Origin: Tetranychus cinnabarinus
Lineage: Eukaryota > Arthropoda > Arachnida > Trombidiformes > Tetranychidae
Direction of reading: 5' to 3'
Assembly: GCA_022266195.1 (NCBI GenBank)
Contig: WHVY01000001.1
Location: forward strand, 3,658,001-3,722,000
Length of the DNA: 64,000 nucleotides
Positions 1-11,509 of the stretch are shown here, in pieces (positions within the stretch are counted from its first letter, which is position 1; each line of letters opens with the position of its first letter). A model generated the notes under the pieces. That model saw only the letters and a program-made list of their open reading frames with translations, did no database searches and was not told where the DNA came from. The translations under genes and the position numbers were made by a program.

Positions 1-150
1 TTAAATTTGATGAAAAAGACAAAAAGAATTTTCAAGGATCTAACTAAAGTACAAACGGATACAAAAAAGATTCGTAGATATGCTCAATATCGTCGTCCAT
101 CACATAGAACAACCAAAAGATCACCTTATGACCAGAAATCACCAAAATAA
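1..150 (+). CDS. possible 3' end of a gene entering from the left
   Basis: The frame is open from the first base to a TAA at 148-150 and gives 49 residues rich in Lys and Arg, a plausible basic tail. I recognise no family. It may be the last exon of a gene outside the window or chance. A further coding-like stretch in another frame follows at about 158-297 (residues LIVLLRKQLDALESP), also unassigned. Confidence 0.2.
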   Translation, partial: LNLMKKTKRIFKDLTKVQTDTKKIRRYAQYRRPSHRTTKRSPYDQKSPK

Positions 151-374
151 ACAAAAATTTTTAGAAAATTTGAAAAACTCATTGTTTTGCTCAGAAAGCA
201 GCTGGATGCCTTGGAATCCCCGAATATTGATGGCAATCAAAGTGACGAATCAGAGGGTTTGATTGTCAATATTGCTCTCTCTATCCCTGTTAGTAAGTAG
301 ACTCTGAAACTGATAATTATAACATTCTTGTTGATTATAATAAGACTCTTAACCATAAAATTTCTTCATTCCAG

Positions 375-914
375 GCTCTCTCCTGTTTGGTTCAAATTGC
401 TTCAGTTCGACGATCACTTTTTAGCAACCAAGAACGTGCCAAATTTCTGATGCAATTAGTCAACGGTGTTAAGGTTGATGCTGAAACCATCACAAAATTC
501 ACTGTAACAAGTTTACAAGTAAAATCCATTTTTATGCCAGTAATAACAAAATTACTAATTATTTTTTTCTCGCTCTTTCTAGATGGGCCAATGTCCACCT
601 AATTCAATTCACTATTTGCTGAATCTCTGGCAAAGGATGGTTGCATCAGTGCCATATGTCAAAGCTCAAGAGCCACATCCCTTGGAAACTTATACACCTG
701 AAGTTACATTACTTCACGATTAGATGTCATTGCTCAAATTGTTAATGAAGGCTTAGATAGTCCATTTGAAGATGTTGGAATGATTCAACAACAACTAGAG
801 CAACTTCCAACAATAGCTCGTTGTGAATATGAGAAAACATGTGCTCTTATCGTCCAACTGTTTGATCAAACTGCACAAACTAACCACGCAAACCCATTGT
901 CGATTGGTTATTAA
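375..914 (+). pseudogene. exportin-7 (XPO7/RanBP16) pseudogene fragment
   Basis: Translations match the middle of exportin-7, a Ran-dependent nuclear export receptor of the importin-beta family. Segment one reads ALSCLVQIASVRRSLF and onward. Segment two reads LLNLWQRMVASVPYVKA and LETYTPEVT. Segment three reads IARCEYEKTCALIVQLFDQ. A splice acceptor (TTCCAG) sits just before 375, and a second intron with GT and TTTCTAG ends is still present at about 520-583. The copy therefore arose from DNA, not from a processed mRNA. It is broken: roughly 35 residues are missing after VNGVKV, a frameshift lies near 710, and the frame ends in TAA at 912-914 far short of the usual ~1,090 residues. I see no other XPO7 exon nearby. 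Confidence 0.85.
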
Positions 915-966
915 TGATCTTGAACCGTATAAAATAATAAATGATTGTAACAAATAAAACATATAC

Positions 967-1488
967 TTATGATTTGCAACGTTTATTAAACATATTGAGT
1001 ATAATGAAAAGTATCAAAAATAAAAGGTAGGAAAATATAAATATGGCAAAATATTCTAAACCCAATTGTTTGTAGAAACTATTTTGAGTCGGTTGAAACT
1101 GCTTAAAATCTGAACTAAATGATTTTGTGATTTTAGAACCATTGTCAGCATAAAAGTTTGATTCAATGGTGACCACAATTTTATATTCACCTTCAACTGG
1201 TACATCATAATTAGCCACTACCACGAAATTTAGGCTTGTTACTGAAATGATTTTACACTGATTCGCACGCTGAGACTTATCAACCAGGGAAACATCGAGA
1301 GTGAACCTATTGTCGTTGATAAGCGCGTAGCCAACCAAGCTAAATGTTAAAATATTGTTTTTAGGCTTTATTTGAATGTCAGTTATTGTACAGCATCCAT
1401 CAAATATTGTTTCATTTATATTTTGCATAAAAACTGAATCAATAGCCATAATTAACATTAAGAAGAGATTTAACTTATTATAATCCAT
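967..1488 (-). CDS. hypothetical small single-pass membrane protein
   Basis: A 173-residue intronless frame. The start is placed at the ATG at 1488 because the longer frame begins with a non-ATG codon. Residues 1-18 are hydrophobic and look like a signal peptide. A second hydrophobic stretch (YFAIFIFSYLLFLILFIIL) near the C-terminus is followed by a short basic tail (NKRCKS), giving a type I topology. The ectodomain alternates short hydrophobic stretches (for example LNFVVVANYDV, GEYKIVVTIES), which suggests a beta-sandwich, and has three Cys. An ML/lipid-binding or Ig-like fold is possible but unproven. It lies just beyond the exportin-7 fragment. Function unknown. Confidence 0.55.
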   Translation of the reverse strand: MDYNKLNLFLMLIMAIDSVFMQNINETIFDGCCTITDIQIKPKNNILTFSLVGYALINDNRFTLDVSLVDKSQRANQCKIISVTSLNFVVVANYDVPVEGEYKIVVTIESNFYADNGSKITKSFSSDFKQFQPTQNSFYKQLGLEYFAIFIFSYLLFLILFIILNMFNKRCKS

Positions 1489-1791
1489 AATATTCGTGAA
1501 AATTAAAAAAAACAAAATTATTAATGAAATATTGAGTTAATTACGCTTTTTAATGATTGGCAACATAACATCCTTCAAAGCAAAAGGATGTTAAAAATAC
1601 TGATTATTGTTTCATAAACATTTGGCTTATATCATCAAATTTATTTTAAACAATACAAATCTTTCGATGAAAGAAACAATTAGTAGCCGACTCTTAAATC
1701 TACTTAAATGTACTAGACCTTTACACTTCTCGAACCCAGATAAAGCTGTTACTAAAACATCAAATTAACACAATTGTGAACATTTGTGAAC

Positions 1792-2290
1792 GAATTGAAA
1801 CAGATTTATACAAATGGGCAAAAAAGGGTAAAAATTGATTTCATTCAGATTCAAACTGTATTGGTTTGTGAACACATGAATGCTAAGTGCATTTGTGCGA
1901 TTCAAAACTTTCTCAGATCAACAGTTTTCGAGAAAATCGAGTCCAAAGTTGAAACTTCGATCGTCTTTTGTGCAGTTCTGCGACCAGATTTTTTCATCAA
2001 AATCATTTTAACTAATGTAACTTTTTATTGCCAACCAGAAAATGAACTTATTTTGTTCAATAAAGTTTTCTGTTTCTTGTGAAGCAGATAACTCCGATTT
2101 TAGGTTTAACCTAGTTTTTCGAGTGACCGTGAAAGTTAAGAGGCTGAAAATCATTTTTTGCATATCAAAATTAATTCCACACGTCTATGTGCAAATACTT
2201 TTTTCGATTTATAAACAGTTCTCTTTATATTGGCCATTGGTCTTAAAACTTTGCGCCTCAATATTTCGGGCACGATAGCACCGACGATTA
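1792..2290 (+). repeat. repeat family R1, copy A
   Basis: First of four diverged copies of a ~0.5 kb sequence between 1.8 and 4.4 kb. Shared landmarks are a segment around TTCGATCGTCTTTTGTGCAG, one around TTTTAGGTTTAACCTAGTTT, and one around TATTGGCCATTGGTCTTAAA. This copy is most like copy C, which is in reverse orientation. Frames open inside it are not shared with the other copies and do not look coding. Confidence 0.85.
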
Positions 2291-2514
2291 CCATTCTTTC
2301 ACCAATTCGTTTCTAAACTAATAAAGAACTCGATCTAATTCAATAACTTTCCATTAGCGTTTTTGACTCATGATATTCCGGTTGCTAATACACAAGAAAC
2401 AACGTATGCAACAAAACAAGCTCATCTAAACTCATTTCTTGGTAAATAAACCAATTTTCTGGTTAAAGTGGAAAATGTAATGCAAAGAATGCTGCAAAAG
2501 ACTCAAAAATTTGA

Positions 2515-2975
2515 GTAAAGAGCTGAGACTTGGTGGGTTTGTAGGGACATAAAAACTGAGTCTACTTGTTTGATTGAATAATTCATCCGATGTATATTTT
2601 TCGAGGAAATTGAGGTCAAAGTTGAGCTTTCGATCGTCTTTTGTGCAGTTGTGTGACCAGATTTTTTCATAAAAATCATTTTAACTAATGTAACTTTTTA
2701 TTGCAAACCAGAAAATGAACTTATTTCGTTCAATAAAATTTTCTATTTCTTTTAAAACAGATAACTTCGATTTTAGGTTTAACCTAGTTTTTCGAGAGAC
2801 CTTTAGTATTAGAGACATGCAACTCATTTATCGCTTATATAAATTGTTTCTGCAAATTAATATGCATTTAATTTTTTCAATTTATAAATAGTTCTCTTTA
2901 TATTGGCCATTGGTCTTAAAACTATGAACATCGATATAACGAGAATGGTAGCGCTTGCAGTCACCATTCTTTCAA
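2515..2975 (+). repeat. repeat family R1, copy B
   Basis: Second forward copy. It shares the same three landmark segments and ends in ATATAACGAGAATGGTAGCG. In its first part (ACTGAGTCTA, GAGGTCAAAGTT, GTTGTGTGACC) it resembles copy D more than copy A. Confidence 0.8.
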
Positions 2976-3259
2976 CAAACATTAGGTTCTATCATAAGAT
3001 ATGTTAAAATGAAATATTAGGTGATTCAAGATCCCACGAAATGTGCTAGCATCGTATTAAACATTGTAATAAAGTTATTAGATGTGCTTTCTGGTTTACA
3101 ATAATGAATAAAGCTAAATGGTTACTTAAACACAAACCTTATGGTGTGTTAGATGAACATTCGTTATTACAGGAATGAGATTAGATTTTCTTTGGTTTTC
3201 AGTTATGTATTATTATAGCCCATTGTAAAGTCTAATGATTAGTCAAGAAATAGCGATTG

Positions 3260-3770
3260 TAAGTGTATCCATTCTCGTTATATCGCTGTTCAAAGTTTTA
3301 AGACCAATGGCCAATATAAAGCGAACTGTTTATAAGTTGAAAAAAATATTTGCACATGACATTCAGAAACAATTTTTACGTACAAAAAATTAGTTTCAGG
3401 TTTCTAACACTAACGATCACTCGAAAAACTAGGTTAAACCTAAAATCGAAGTTATCTGCTTCACAAGAAATAGAAAATTTTATTGAACAAAATAAGTTCA
3501 TTTTCTGGTTTGCAATAAAAAGTTACATTAGTTAAAATGATTTTGATGAAAAAATCTGGTCACACGACTGCACAAAAGGCGATCGAAGTTTCAACTTCGA
3601 ACTCGTTTTTCTCGAGCACTGTTGATCGGAGAAATTTTTAAATCGCACAAATGCACTCAGCATTTATGTGTCTACTAACCAACAGAGTTTAAATCTGAAT
3701 AAAATCAATTTTTACCCTTTTTTGGCCATTTGTATAAATCTGTGTCAATTACTTCACAGATGGGATAATT
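3260..3770 (-). repeat. repeat family R1, copy C (inverted)
   Basis: Reverse-complement copy. Its beginning on the minus strand (CAGATTTATACAAATGG) and its middle (GAAACTTCGATCG) match copy A closely. Its far end matches copy B's CGATATAACGAGAATGG. Confidence 0.85.
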
Positions 3771-3879
3771 GCGTTAAATCAACGATCCTGAATGTTCTTC
3801 ATTCAAACTAATCAGATATTTTTTTATTTTTAAAACATAAAATATGATTGTAGCTAATGTTTGGTCCAAGAATAGTGAC

Positions 3880-4395
3880 TGTAGTAGATGCCATTCTCGA
3901 AATATCGAGGCTCAAAGTTTTTAGGCCAATGGCCAAAATCAAGAGAACTGTCAATAATTATGAAAAATTAGCTGATGTATGATGTAAACCATTCATTTTT
4001 ATCTGACTGTAATAAGTTTCAGTTCTTTAAAACTTATGGTTACAGAAATCGATCGGTTTACTTGAATATCGAACTTATCTATTTGTTTCGAAACAGAAAA
4101 TTTTATTCCTAAAAATAAGTTCATTTTCTGATTAGCAATGAAAAGTTACACTAGAAAAATTTGTTTCTGTGAAAAAATCTGGTCACACAACTGCATAAAA
4201 GACGATCGAAGTTACAACTTTGACCTCGATTTTCTCGAGCACTGTTGATCGGAGAAAATTTCAAATCACTCTAATAGACTCAGTTTTCATTTCCCTACAA
4301 CAAACAAAGTCTTAATTTGAAAGAAATCAATCTTTAATCGTGTTTTGTGAATTTGAGTGAATCATTTGAGGGAATTTGTGCATAAATGTGTCAAT
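3880..4395 (-). repeat. repeat family R1, copy D (inverted)
   Basis: Reverse-complement copy, more diverged. It keeps the segments around GACGATCGAAGTT and GGCCAATGGCCAAAAT on the plus strand. Its first part pairs with copy B. It lies about 260 bp upstream of the glycine-rich peptide gene and may overlap that gene's promoter region. Confidence 0.75.
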
Positions 4396-4654
4396 TGTGT
4401 CTTTTAAGTAACAATCTGGTTAAAAGTAAATCTCGCATTGACAATTGTTATTATTAACAATAGTTGCAATTGAAAACTAATATTTGAAATTGGTCGTGGC
4501 CTAATTAACTAATGTTACGCCTGTGTAAATACTCATGAAATTTGTAAACATTAATAAATTTACTAATAAATCATTTTGTCAATCAGTTAAAATCCAAGTC
4601 AAAAGTAAAATTCAAATCATTCCTTGTTTCGTAAAGCAACCTGATAAATTAAAA

Positions 4655-5096
4655 ATGACTTCAATCAAGCCAACTTATTTAATCTTTCAAATTGGGATTC
4701 TCTTCATCTTGAGTCTCATGGTTGATTACTGTTCAGCTCAAATGTATGGAGGTAAGTATTAACTATTTATGGTTTATTTACTATTTAACTTTCCATTAAA
4801 TAGACAGTTTTGTTCATTAAATCTTAACCACTCTGCTTTGTATTACTTAAGGTGGAGGTGATGGAAACTATGGTGGCTTTGGAGGCAATGGCGGCTATGG
4901 AGGTCTTGGAGGCTATGGAGGCCTTGGGGGCTTCGGAGGTAATGGAGGTTATGGCAATCAAGCTGGTTACGGCGGTTATGGTGTCTATGGATCAGGCTAT
5001 GGGTTTAATCGATACGGAATGAATCCTTATGGTCGAGCATCATATAACAACTACCGAGGAATGCGAAGATTTGGAAGTTACGGAACTTATGGCTAA
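4655..5096 (+). CDS. secreted glycine-rich peptide, copy 1 (two exons)
   Basis: Exons 4655-4751 and 4852-5096, joined across a 100-nt GT-AG intron in phase 1, give 113 residues. Residues 1-29 form a signal peptide with a strong hydrophobic core (LIFQIGILFILSLMV) ending in YCSAQ. The mature part is built of GGYGG, GGFGG and GGLGG repeats and ends in a Tyr/Arg-rich tail. Such peptides are typical of arthropod cuticle, silk or glandular secretions, but the specific role is unknown. An upstream in-frame ATG at 4535 would place 40 extra residues before the signal peptide, so 4655 is preferred. A paralogue with the same exon layout lies at 6272. Confidence 0.85.
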
Positions 5097-6176
5097 ACCT
5101 TTCGTTTACCACGAATCATTTCAATTGCTTACCCATAGTCGTGTTTCAACTTAGCACTCCACTCAAATTGCCAATTTACCCTCTTAATCAAATAGAAAAT
5201 TACAGTTAATCAAGAAATGTATTTCATGTTATATTTTGTTAAATGAACCTCTATATCCTTTGAAATCATACATATTGTGATCTTTATTTCATTGCATTAT
5301 TTATTGCTCTCACAATTGATGTTAGTGAATGTTGACTTTCTCATTTTTGGTGTAAAAATGTTTAATTTGTTATTCAGAGACATTGACAATCAAATGGTTA
5401 AAAACTGTTATTTAATGACCATCAAAAATTTGACTTCATTGTTTGCCTTGCAAACATGGAAATGCCATTTGTATTTGCATAGCTGGCAACTAATTGTTTT
5501 ACTTGATTGTTCAGCATTTAACAATAAAAAATGATTAACAACTGTCAATTGTATCTGTAATAATATTTGTGAAACGTTTATTAAACGTATTAATGATGAT
5601 TGAATAAACATGAGAAGAATCAAAACTAAATCGTTTTTATCTTGTATACATAGTCGCAATTGAATCATTAAAGGCTCGTTAAAATGATTTGATAGCTAAT
5701 GGCCAATTTTACTATTACAATTGTCGTATTTTCCATAATTAAATTGTGTAACTTATAAATCGATTTACGATCATCTAATGGCAGAGAATCAGCGTAACTT
5801 GATATTTAATTCAGTCACTGAAGCCTTTATTTACCCATAAAATTAGGGGTCAGATGTTACAATGTTTTGCCAATATAATCATTCCATAACCAAGTCCACA
5901 TGAGTCTGTTTACGTTCATCTAATATTTATCTTAATTGTTCATTTGAAAGTAATTCGGTAAACAAATCATCTTCGTTAATATCAACATCTTTTAACTAAT
6001 AATGTTGAATATATCCGTAAAGCAAATAAATGACTTTTGTAAAATACTGTTGACGACACTCCTGATATTTCTGGTTAAATAACAAAATTTTGAGTAATTG
6101 TAACTATTATTAGAACATTCAACTTTTAATAAGCTTTTTTAGCTATTAATAATTCCTGGAAAACAACAACTGGGAA
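5097..6176. other. intergenic spacer between glycine-rich genes
   Basis: AT-rich spacer. Short overlapping frames near 5.28-5.67 kb lie on both strands, have no recognisable domain and look like chance. No repeat or RNA gene was recognised. Confidence 0.6.
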
Positions 6177-6185
6177 TATAAAAGG
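6177..6185 (+). promoter_or_regulatory. TATA box of glycine-rich gene 2
   Basis: TATAAAAGG lies 87 bp before the ATG at 6272. This leaves room for a start site about 25-30 bp downstream and a ~65-nt leader. Confidence 0.6.
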
Positions 6186-6271
6186 CTACTTCAACTTTTG
6201 ATTAAAGCTAAATTGCAGACAACATTCATCAGAGTAACTTTTATTTCCTCGAGACTCGCTCTTTGTTAATC

Positions 6272-6634
6272 ATGTGCTATCAACTCAAATTTATACTTCT
6301 GATGACCAGTGTACTTTTAATGTTGGTTGGATTTGATGGTTGCGTTCAAGCTCAATATTATGGTGATTATGGGTACGATAATTATAATCGACAGCGTTTC
6401 TTTACTAGAAGTGGATGTAAGTAGAGACTTTTTTGGAAGTTGATTTTCTTCATGTTTGCTAACCTTTTATTTATTAACTGTTGTGCTTCTTTGTTTTACC
6501 TCATAGTTCGGTATTCCAATGTCGGGATTGGGTTTCCAGGAATGAGAAGAAATTATGGTTCATTTCGTGGTTACAATCAATTTGGAGGATACAGTACTTC
6601 TGGTGGAAGATATGGTGGTGGCGGTGGTTGGTGA
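6272..6634 (+). CDS. secreted glycine-rich peptide, copy 2 (two exons)
   Basis: Exons 6272-6416 and 6507-6634, joined across a 90-nt GT-AG intron in phase 1, give 90 residues. The signal peptide (FILLMTSVLLMLVGF, ending in CVQAQ) is followed by a Tyr/Asp/Asn-rich segment (YYGDYGYDNYNRQ). The second exon carries Gly/Tyr/Arg repeats ending in GGRYGGGGGW. Layout and composition match the gene at 4655, so the pair is a tandem duplication that has diverged in its repeat region. It has a good TATA box upstream. The function is presumably an extracellular structural or glandular peptide. Confidence 0.85.
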
Positions 6635-6899
6635 TAATTCGAGAGTCTGTTAATTCCATTGAAAGCTACTGTTATGATGATAATATTTTTATTATTATTG
6701 TAATATTATTGCTTCTCGTCTGCAACACTAAAATTTTAGATCTATGACCTGACTTTAAGGGTTTTTATGGCTTTGGAAATAAACTTAATCCAGATAATTA
6801 GACTTCAGATTAAAGTAAAGCTGGTTACGTTTGGTGAATTGGTATTGACACTTCTCTAAATCGATTTATTATTGTTTCTCTGAATAATTGGATAAAAAC

Positions 6900-7245
6900 T
6901 TGTTCATCAATTTGTTAAAGAAAAGGAGGAGATGAGACAACACCTTACTGCTGGAAACTGATTAAAATGCAGTTGGAAATGAAGTTTCTTCTGTATCTTT
7001 GGAGTTAACCAAGAGGGAAAGCTTGATGTCAACTGCCCATTCAGCGGTTAAACCAACAACCTCTGATATTAAAAGAGCTCGGACTCCATCGCCAACTGAT
7101 CAAGCATCAAGTAATGAGTTTGAATCTGATTCCTCTGATGATTCTGCTGGATTAAGTTCATTTCAAATAGGCAAAGCAAAGCAACATAAATCTAAGCAAA
7201 AAATAAAAAGAAGCTCAAAGCTGATGGTAACACGAACATAAAGCA
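6900..7245 (+). other. coding-like remnant, Ser/Lys-rich
   Basis: A frame at about 6966-7241 reads as a charged, Ser-rich nuclear-type segment (IKRARTPSPTDQ, FESDSSDDSAG, KQHKSKQKIKR). It has no good start or splice sites, and the basic run continues in another frame after about 7205. This suggests a broken gene fragment. No family recognised. Confidence 0.3.
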
Positions 7246-8075
7246 GACGATGAAACATCTGAAGATAACGTAAAGTCAATGGAAACTGCGCCATTCTCGA
7301 ATACTTAATCTGATTATTGTTGATTTCAATAGACAATTTCTAATTCTGTTCACAACCATTCTGGGTGTTTGAATTATTTTCATTTCTAAACAATCAATTG
7401 TTCCGTTATAGTGTAATAAATTGTTTCCAATGTTCAGTTTACTTTGATAATAGCAAAGTGCTTGTTGAAAAGTCACTTTTAATCAAGTTTGATTGATTCA
7501 GGTTAAGGCTAACTTTTTTTTAATAACGTTGATGGGAAAATTAATAGATGGGTTAATCAATTGTCCTTGAACTTGATCATAATCAGGTAAGATTGTTAAA
7601 CCTTTGTTAAATATTAATGGAAGGCAAGAAAAACTAACTCCACCTAAAAAATATAATTATGTTGATAAGGGAATGTTTAATTTGATTCACTCCCAAAACA
7701 TCTTTAATCAAAATCATCTAAGGTAGGTTGCTATCAATCAGAATCAGAACTAACTGCTAACTAATCGATTGTTCAAATCTTACTTTACTTGAAACTTCAT
7801 TGGACATGCATAAAAAATTTTACCTTGAAATAATATCAAAATGGTCAGAATCATTTGATTAATATCATTTAATTCGATGTTTACAATACTTTCAACATTT
7901 ACTAATATTAAATACTATATTTTGATTTTTATTTAAATAATTTGACAAAGGTAATTTGATAGCGAAACAAAGATGGTGAAAATAAATGAATTACAATTGA
8001 TTATAGCAATATTTCGAGAAGAAATAGGCAAAATCAGATGTCGGAATGTTAAATATTGCGATGAATGTTTCCTTA
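7246..8075. other. intergenic region
   Basis: AT-rich. No reading frame, repeat or RNA gene that I can support. Confidence 0.5.
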
Positions 8076-11000
8076 TCAATCAGAAGCATCAAGTAATGAT
8101 GATTGAGTCGATATAAGAGCTTCTCGAGAATTGGATAGGCCAGTTTCAGAGTGATTCCAGTTAATGGAAGGATTATCATTATTGCTATCATTTTCATTGT
8201 CTTTCAACTTGTCTTCGTCTTCTTTTGACCCATTTCCAGTTATTTTTCCTTTCAGATAGTCGATAACATTATTACACTGCTCTTTGTTGCTTGTAAGATT
8301 AGAGGAACTTTTAGGATCATTGATTAAAGAGTGATGATCAGTATTTTTAACAGCTTCATTTGAGGATTGACCAGAAGTTTTTGGTATTTTAGTTAAATCT
8401 TTTTTGAATGACTCTGAAGATGATCGGCGTGCTATATTGTCTGAAGTTGATGAAGATGATGATGACGAGGAAGAAGATGACGATGATGATTGATTAATTA
8501 ATTTGTCTCCAATATGACCCATAGAATTTTTGCGATAAGTATTGAATATTTTTGGCGGTGATTTGATTGACAGCGAGTGCGTTGATTGGAATGTTAATTT
8601 ATCGGCAAGAGCTTTAGTTGATAAATTAATTGCACCTGATCGATAGTCTGATTTTGATTCTGATCGATGATCTGGACTCAAAAAAGCACCATAACGAGAA
8701 GATATATTTCTTATTGGACTATTTGGCAAAGGGAAAACAAAGTGAGATAATTTAGTCGGAAATTGAGGCGGTGGCGATCTAATCAGGTGCTGGTGGAGAT
8801 TGGAATCATCTTGGGTAATCTCTTCAATTTCTAAATTATGCAAAGAAGGGTTGATGAACGATGATGAACCAGTTTTATTTGATGGAGAAAAATGTTGATG
8901 ATAATAATCATTGGATGAGGTTGTAGGGGTCGAAATGTTGTGGTCTTCCTGTTGAATTGTCAATGAGGATGATGAGGACAGCAGCTCTTCTGAAGCTGAC
9001 AATTTTTCCAATTTAGATGCGATGAAAGGATTGTCTTGGCGCGATAGTGTTAACGCTTCCATGTCTTCATTAATATTTTTAACTCTCGGTGAAACTGGTG
9101 AGTGTGGAGGAATACCAAATTCAGATACATAAAACGACGGACTTGATACTTCCTTCCGAGAGTCAACGATTGAAGCAGCAACATCAGTAGGTTCACTTGG
9201 TGTATTATTCATGGTTGGAACTGGAGGATAATTTTCAGTTTCATTCCAATTTTTCAAACATTCTTTCGATTTTTTCCTGAAATGACAAAAATATTCAAAC
9301 GCAATTTAAAAGAGATAAAATTAACTAAAGAAAGAGAAGTGATTAAACCTATTAAGTAATAACCGTTAACTCATTTTAATAACAATGCAAAAACAAGTTT
9401 AAGCGCCATCTTATCGGACATGAGGGGTTCAACAACCCTCTCAATTTTAATTTAACCAAGAGATGGCGATGCCTTAAAGCATTAATTTAACCCAAAAATA
9501 CAAATTACAAAAATTGAATTTTTACCAAAATTACTAATAATAATAAAACCACCAAATCTATGCATGAAATGCATGAAAAAATCTGACTTTCGAGTTAAGA
9601 GTAGAATTAAAAAACCTAATTATTTGTAATAAGTGACTGGATTAATTAATATCTTATTTGTTTGGAGTTGTGAAGACATCAAATTAAAGACAAATTCATC
9701 AATATTGCTGTTACTATGGTAAAAATCAATTTCATGTTTGCTTCATTATTGGGTTGAAATAACAATTGATCAGCAAAAAGGTAAAAATGTAAAGGTTAAA
9801 TGACAATTCTCTGCTTGTAAATTAATGATGGTGACACTCATTGAAGCTAAATAATGAGTAAATATCAGTCTATCAATGATAAATAACAAACAAACCTACG
9901 TAATCAAAGTGGATTATTAGATGAATAAGGCCTACGCGTAACAACAATTTGATTAATTGCTTGTCTGCATAAAATGGAAACATTTGAATGTTGATCAAAA
10001 ATCAATATAATGATAAACAATAATACAAGAATAGATCTTCAATGATTACTTCAATTGACTATTTCATTGCAGTTAGTGGGTTAACTAAATGTTGAAAATG
10101 ATTAACTTTAGCTTTGAGCCTTCCATTAATAAATAAATTGACCTTTAAATTAAAGCTGATTCCAGTTAATTCCTAAATAGCGTTGATAGAAATTCAAAGT
10201 TGAAGTTAAGATTAGGAATCTCAATTGAAAAGTTAGTCGAGACAAACAAAAATTAAGCTGATTCAGTGAAACGAAAGTTAATTATTTCCAACCCTTTGAA
10301 CAAATATATTATTGATTTGTGTAGCTTATGAGAGATAACTTAATTAGCTATTTGAGTTATAAAAATATGATTCTAATTTGATTGTTACTTCAAAAAGGAT
10401 TTAAGTATTTTATGATTTATGCAACAGTTTTAAAAATTGATTGCTTGTAAAATAATCAATTAAGGTCAATGAATTAAATGTCAATCAAGCTACCATTGAA
10501 GTGCTTAGTTTTATGATTTAATCAGGTAAAATAAGCTTCACATATTTAATTGTATTTAAAGATGCACAGCATTGGATTTATAATTCATGATTCACTAAAC
10601 TTGCAGTTGATTGTTGTAAGATTTTCAGGTTGACAGTAATCGAAATACAAAGAAATGAAATAAACAAGAAATTTCTTGTTCATAACTTCTCAAGGGAATG
10701 TTGACTGGGAAGGAAAAACATTCTCATAAGATTTATGGCAGAATCTTTTATTTACTAGAAACAGGTCATGGTAAATCTGGGTTTCAATATTCATATTAAG
10801 GTTATAATGGAGATTAACTGTCATTCAAAATAAGGGATAAACATTGAGTTGATGTTTAACCATTGCAACTGTAAGTGTCTAAGTTTGGGTTTGACAACAA
10901 TTTGGGGGAATGTTGAATTACATTCATTTGTATATTCATTATTAACAGTTTACTGGGTTAGTTAATAAAAATAAAAAGGACAAGTTCATTAGTAATTTAA

Positions 11001-11509
11001 GGACAAATGATGATTTGATCAAGAGGAACCTTTAGAGATGTGTTTTGGTATTGTTTGAAAATTGAATCCCAATGTGAGATAATGAGAATGAGAAGTTAAT
11101 TACTAATTAGAGTTTATTTTTTCAATGAAACCTAATAGCTGAAGTTTTCAGCATGATAATTGCAAACTAATCTCACAACTCGACAATCAAATTGCTATTG
11201 AAAATTGATGCAAAACGGTTGATCTGTTATAACTGCTATAATCATCAATAGGAAATGATCAACCATAGTAACAGTTAACATTTCATGGAAAGGACTGAGG
11301 TTAAATGATAAGAAATTGGTTGAATTGTAACGGAATACAAATGATTTGATACGGATTCTGCTAACATAAATCAATGATAAATTTAATAAGGAAAGCAAAA
11401 AAAGATATCAATTTGTTAATGGAAGAGTAAAGTCTTACCTGAAAATATTGGTTATTAACTCCAAAGCTTTTCGCTTTGAGTTACTTGTTTCATCTATATT
11501 TGTACACAT
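8076..11509 (-). CDS. serine-rich orphan protein (two exons, long first intron)
   Basis: On the minus strand, exon 1 is 11509-11439 (starting MCTNIDETSNSKRK) and exon 2 is 9276-8076. The donor CAG/GTAAGA and acceptor TTTCAG join in phase 2 and make Arg-24, giving 423 residues. The large exon has no ATG near its beginning, which is why an upstream exon is needed. The protein is low-complexity, with a run of about 16 serines, many SP and PP pairs (IPPHSPVSPR, RSPPPQFP, SIKSPPKIF) and an acidic Asp/Asn-rich C-terminus. It has no signal peptide or membrane segment. It is probably a disordered cytoplasmic or nuclear regulator with proline-directed phosphorylation sites. I do not recognise the family. 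Confidence 0.65.
9398..9478. repeat. nested hairpin in the intron
   Basis: TTTAAGCGCCATCT at the left and the reverse complement of AGATGGCGATGCCTTAAA at the right form an imperfect outer stem. Inside it, GAGGGGTTCAACAACCCTC folds on itself. This could be a tiny MITE remnant or chance. Confidence 0.35.

Noticed and set aside
1786..2278. Two frames within repeat copy A
   Set aside because: Not preserved in the other three repeat copies.
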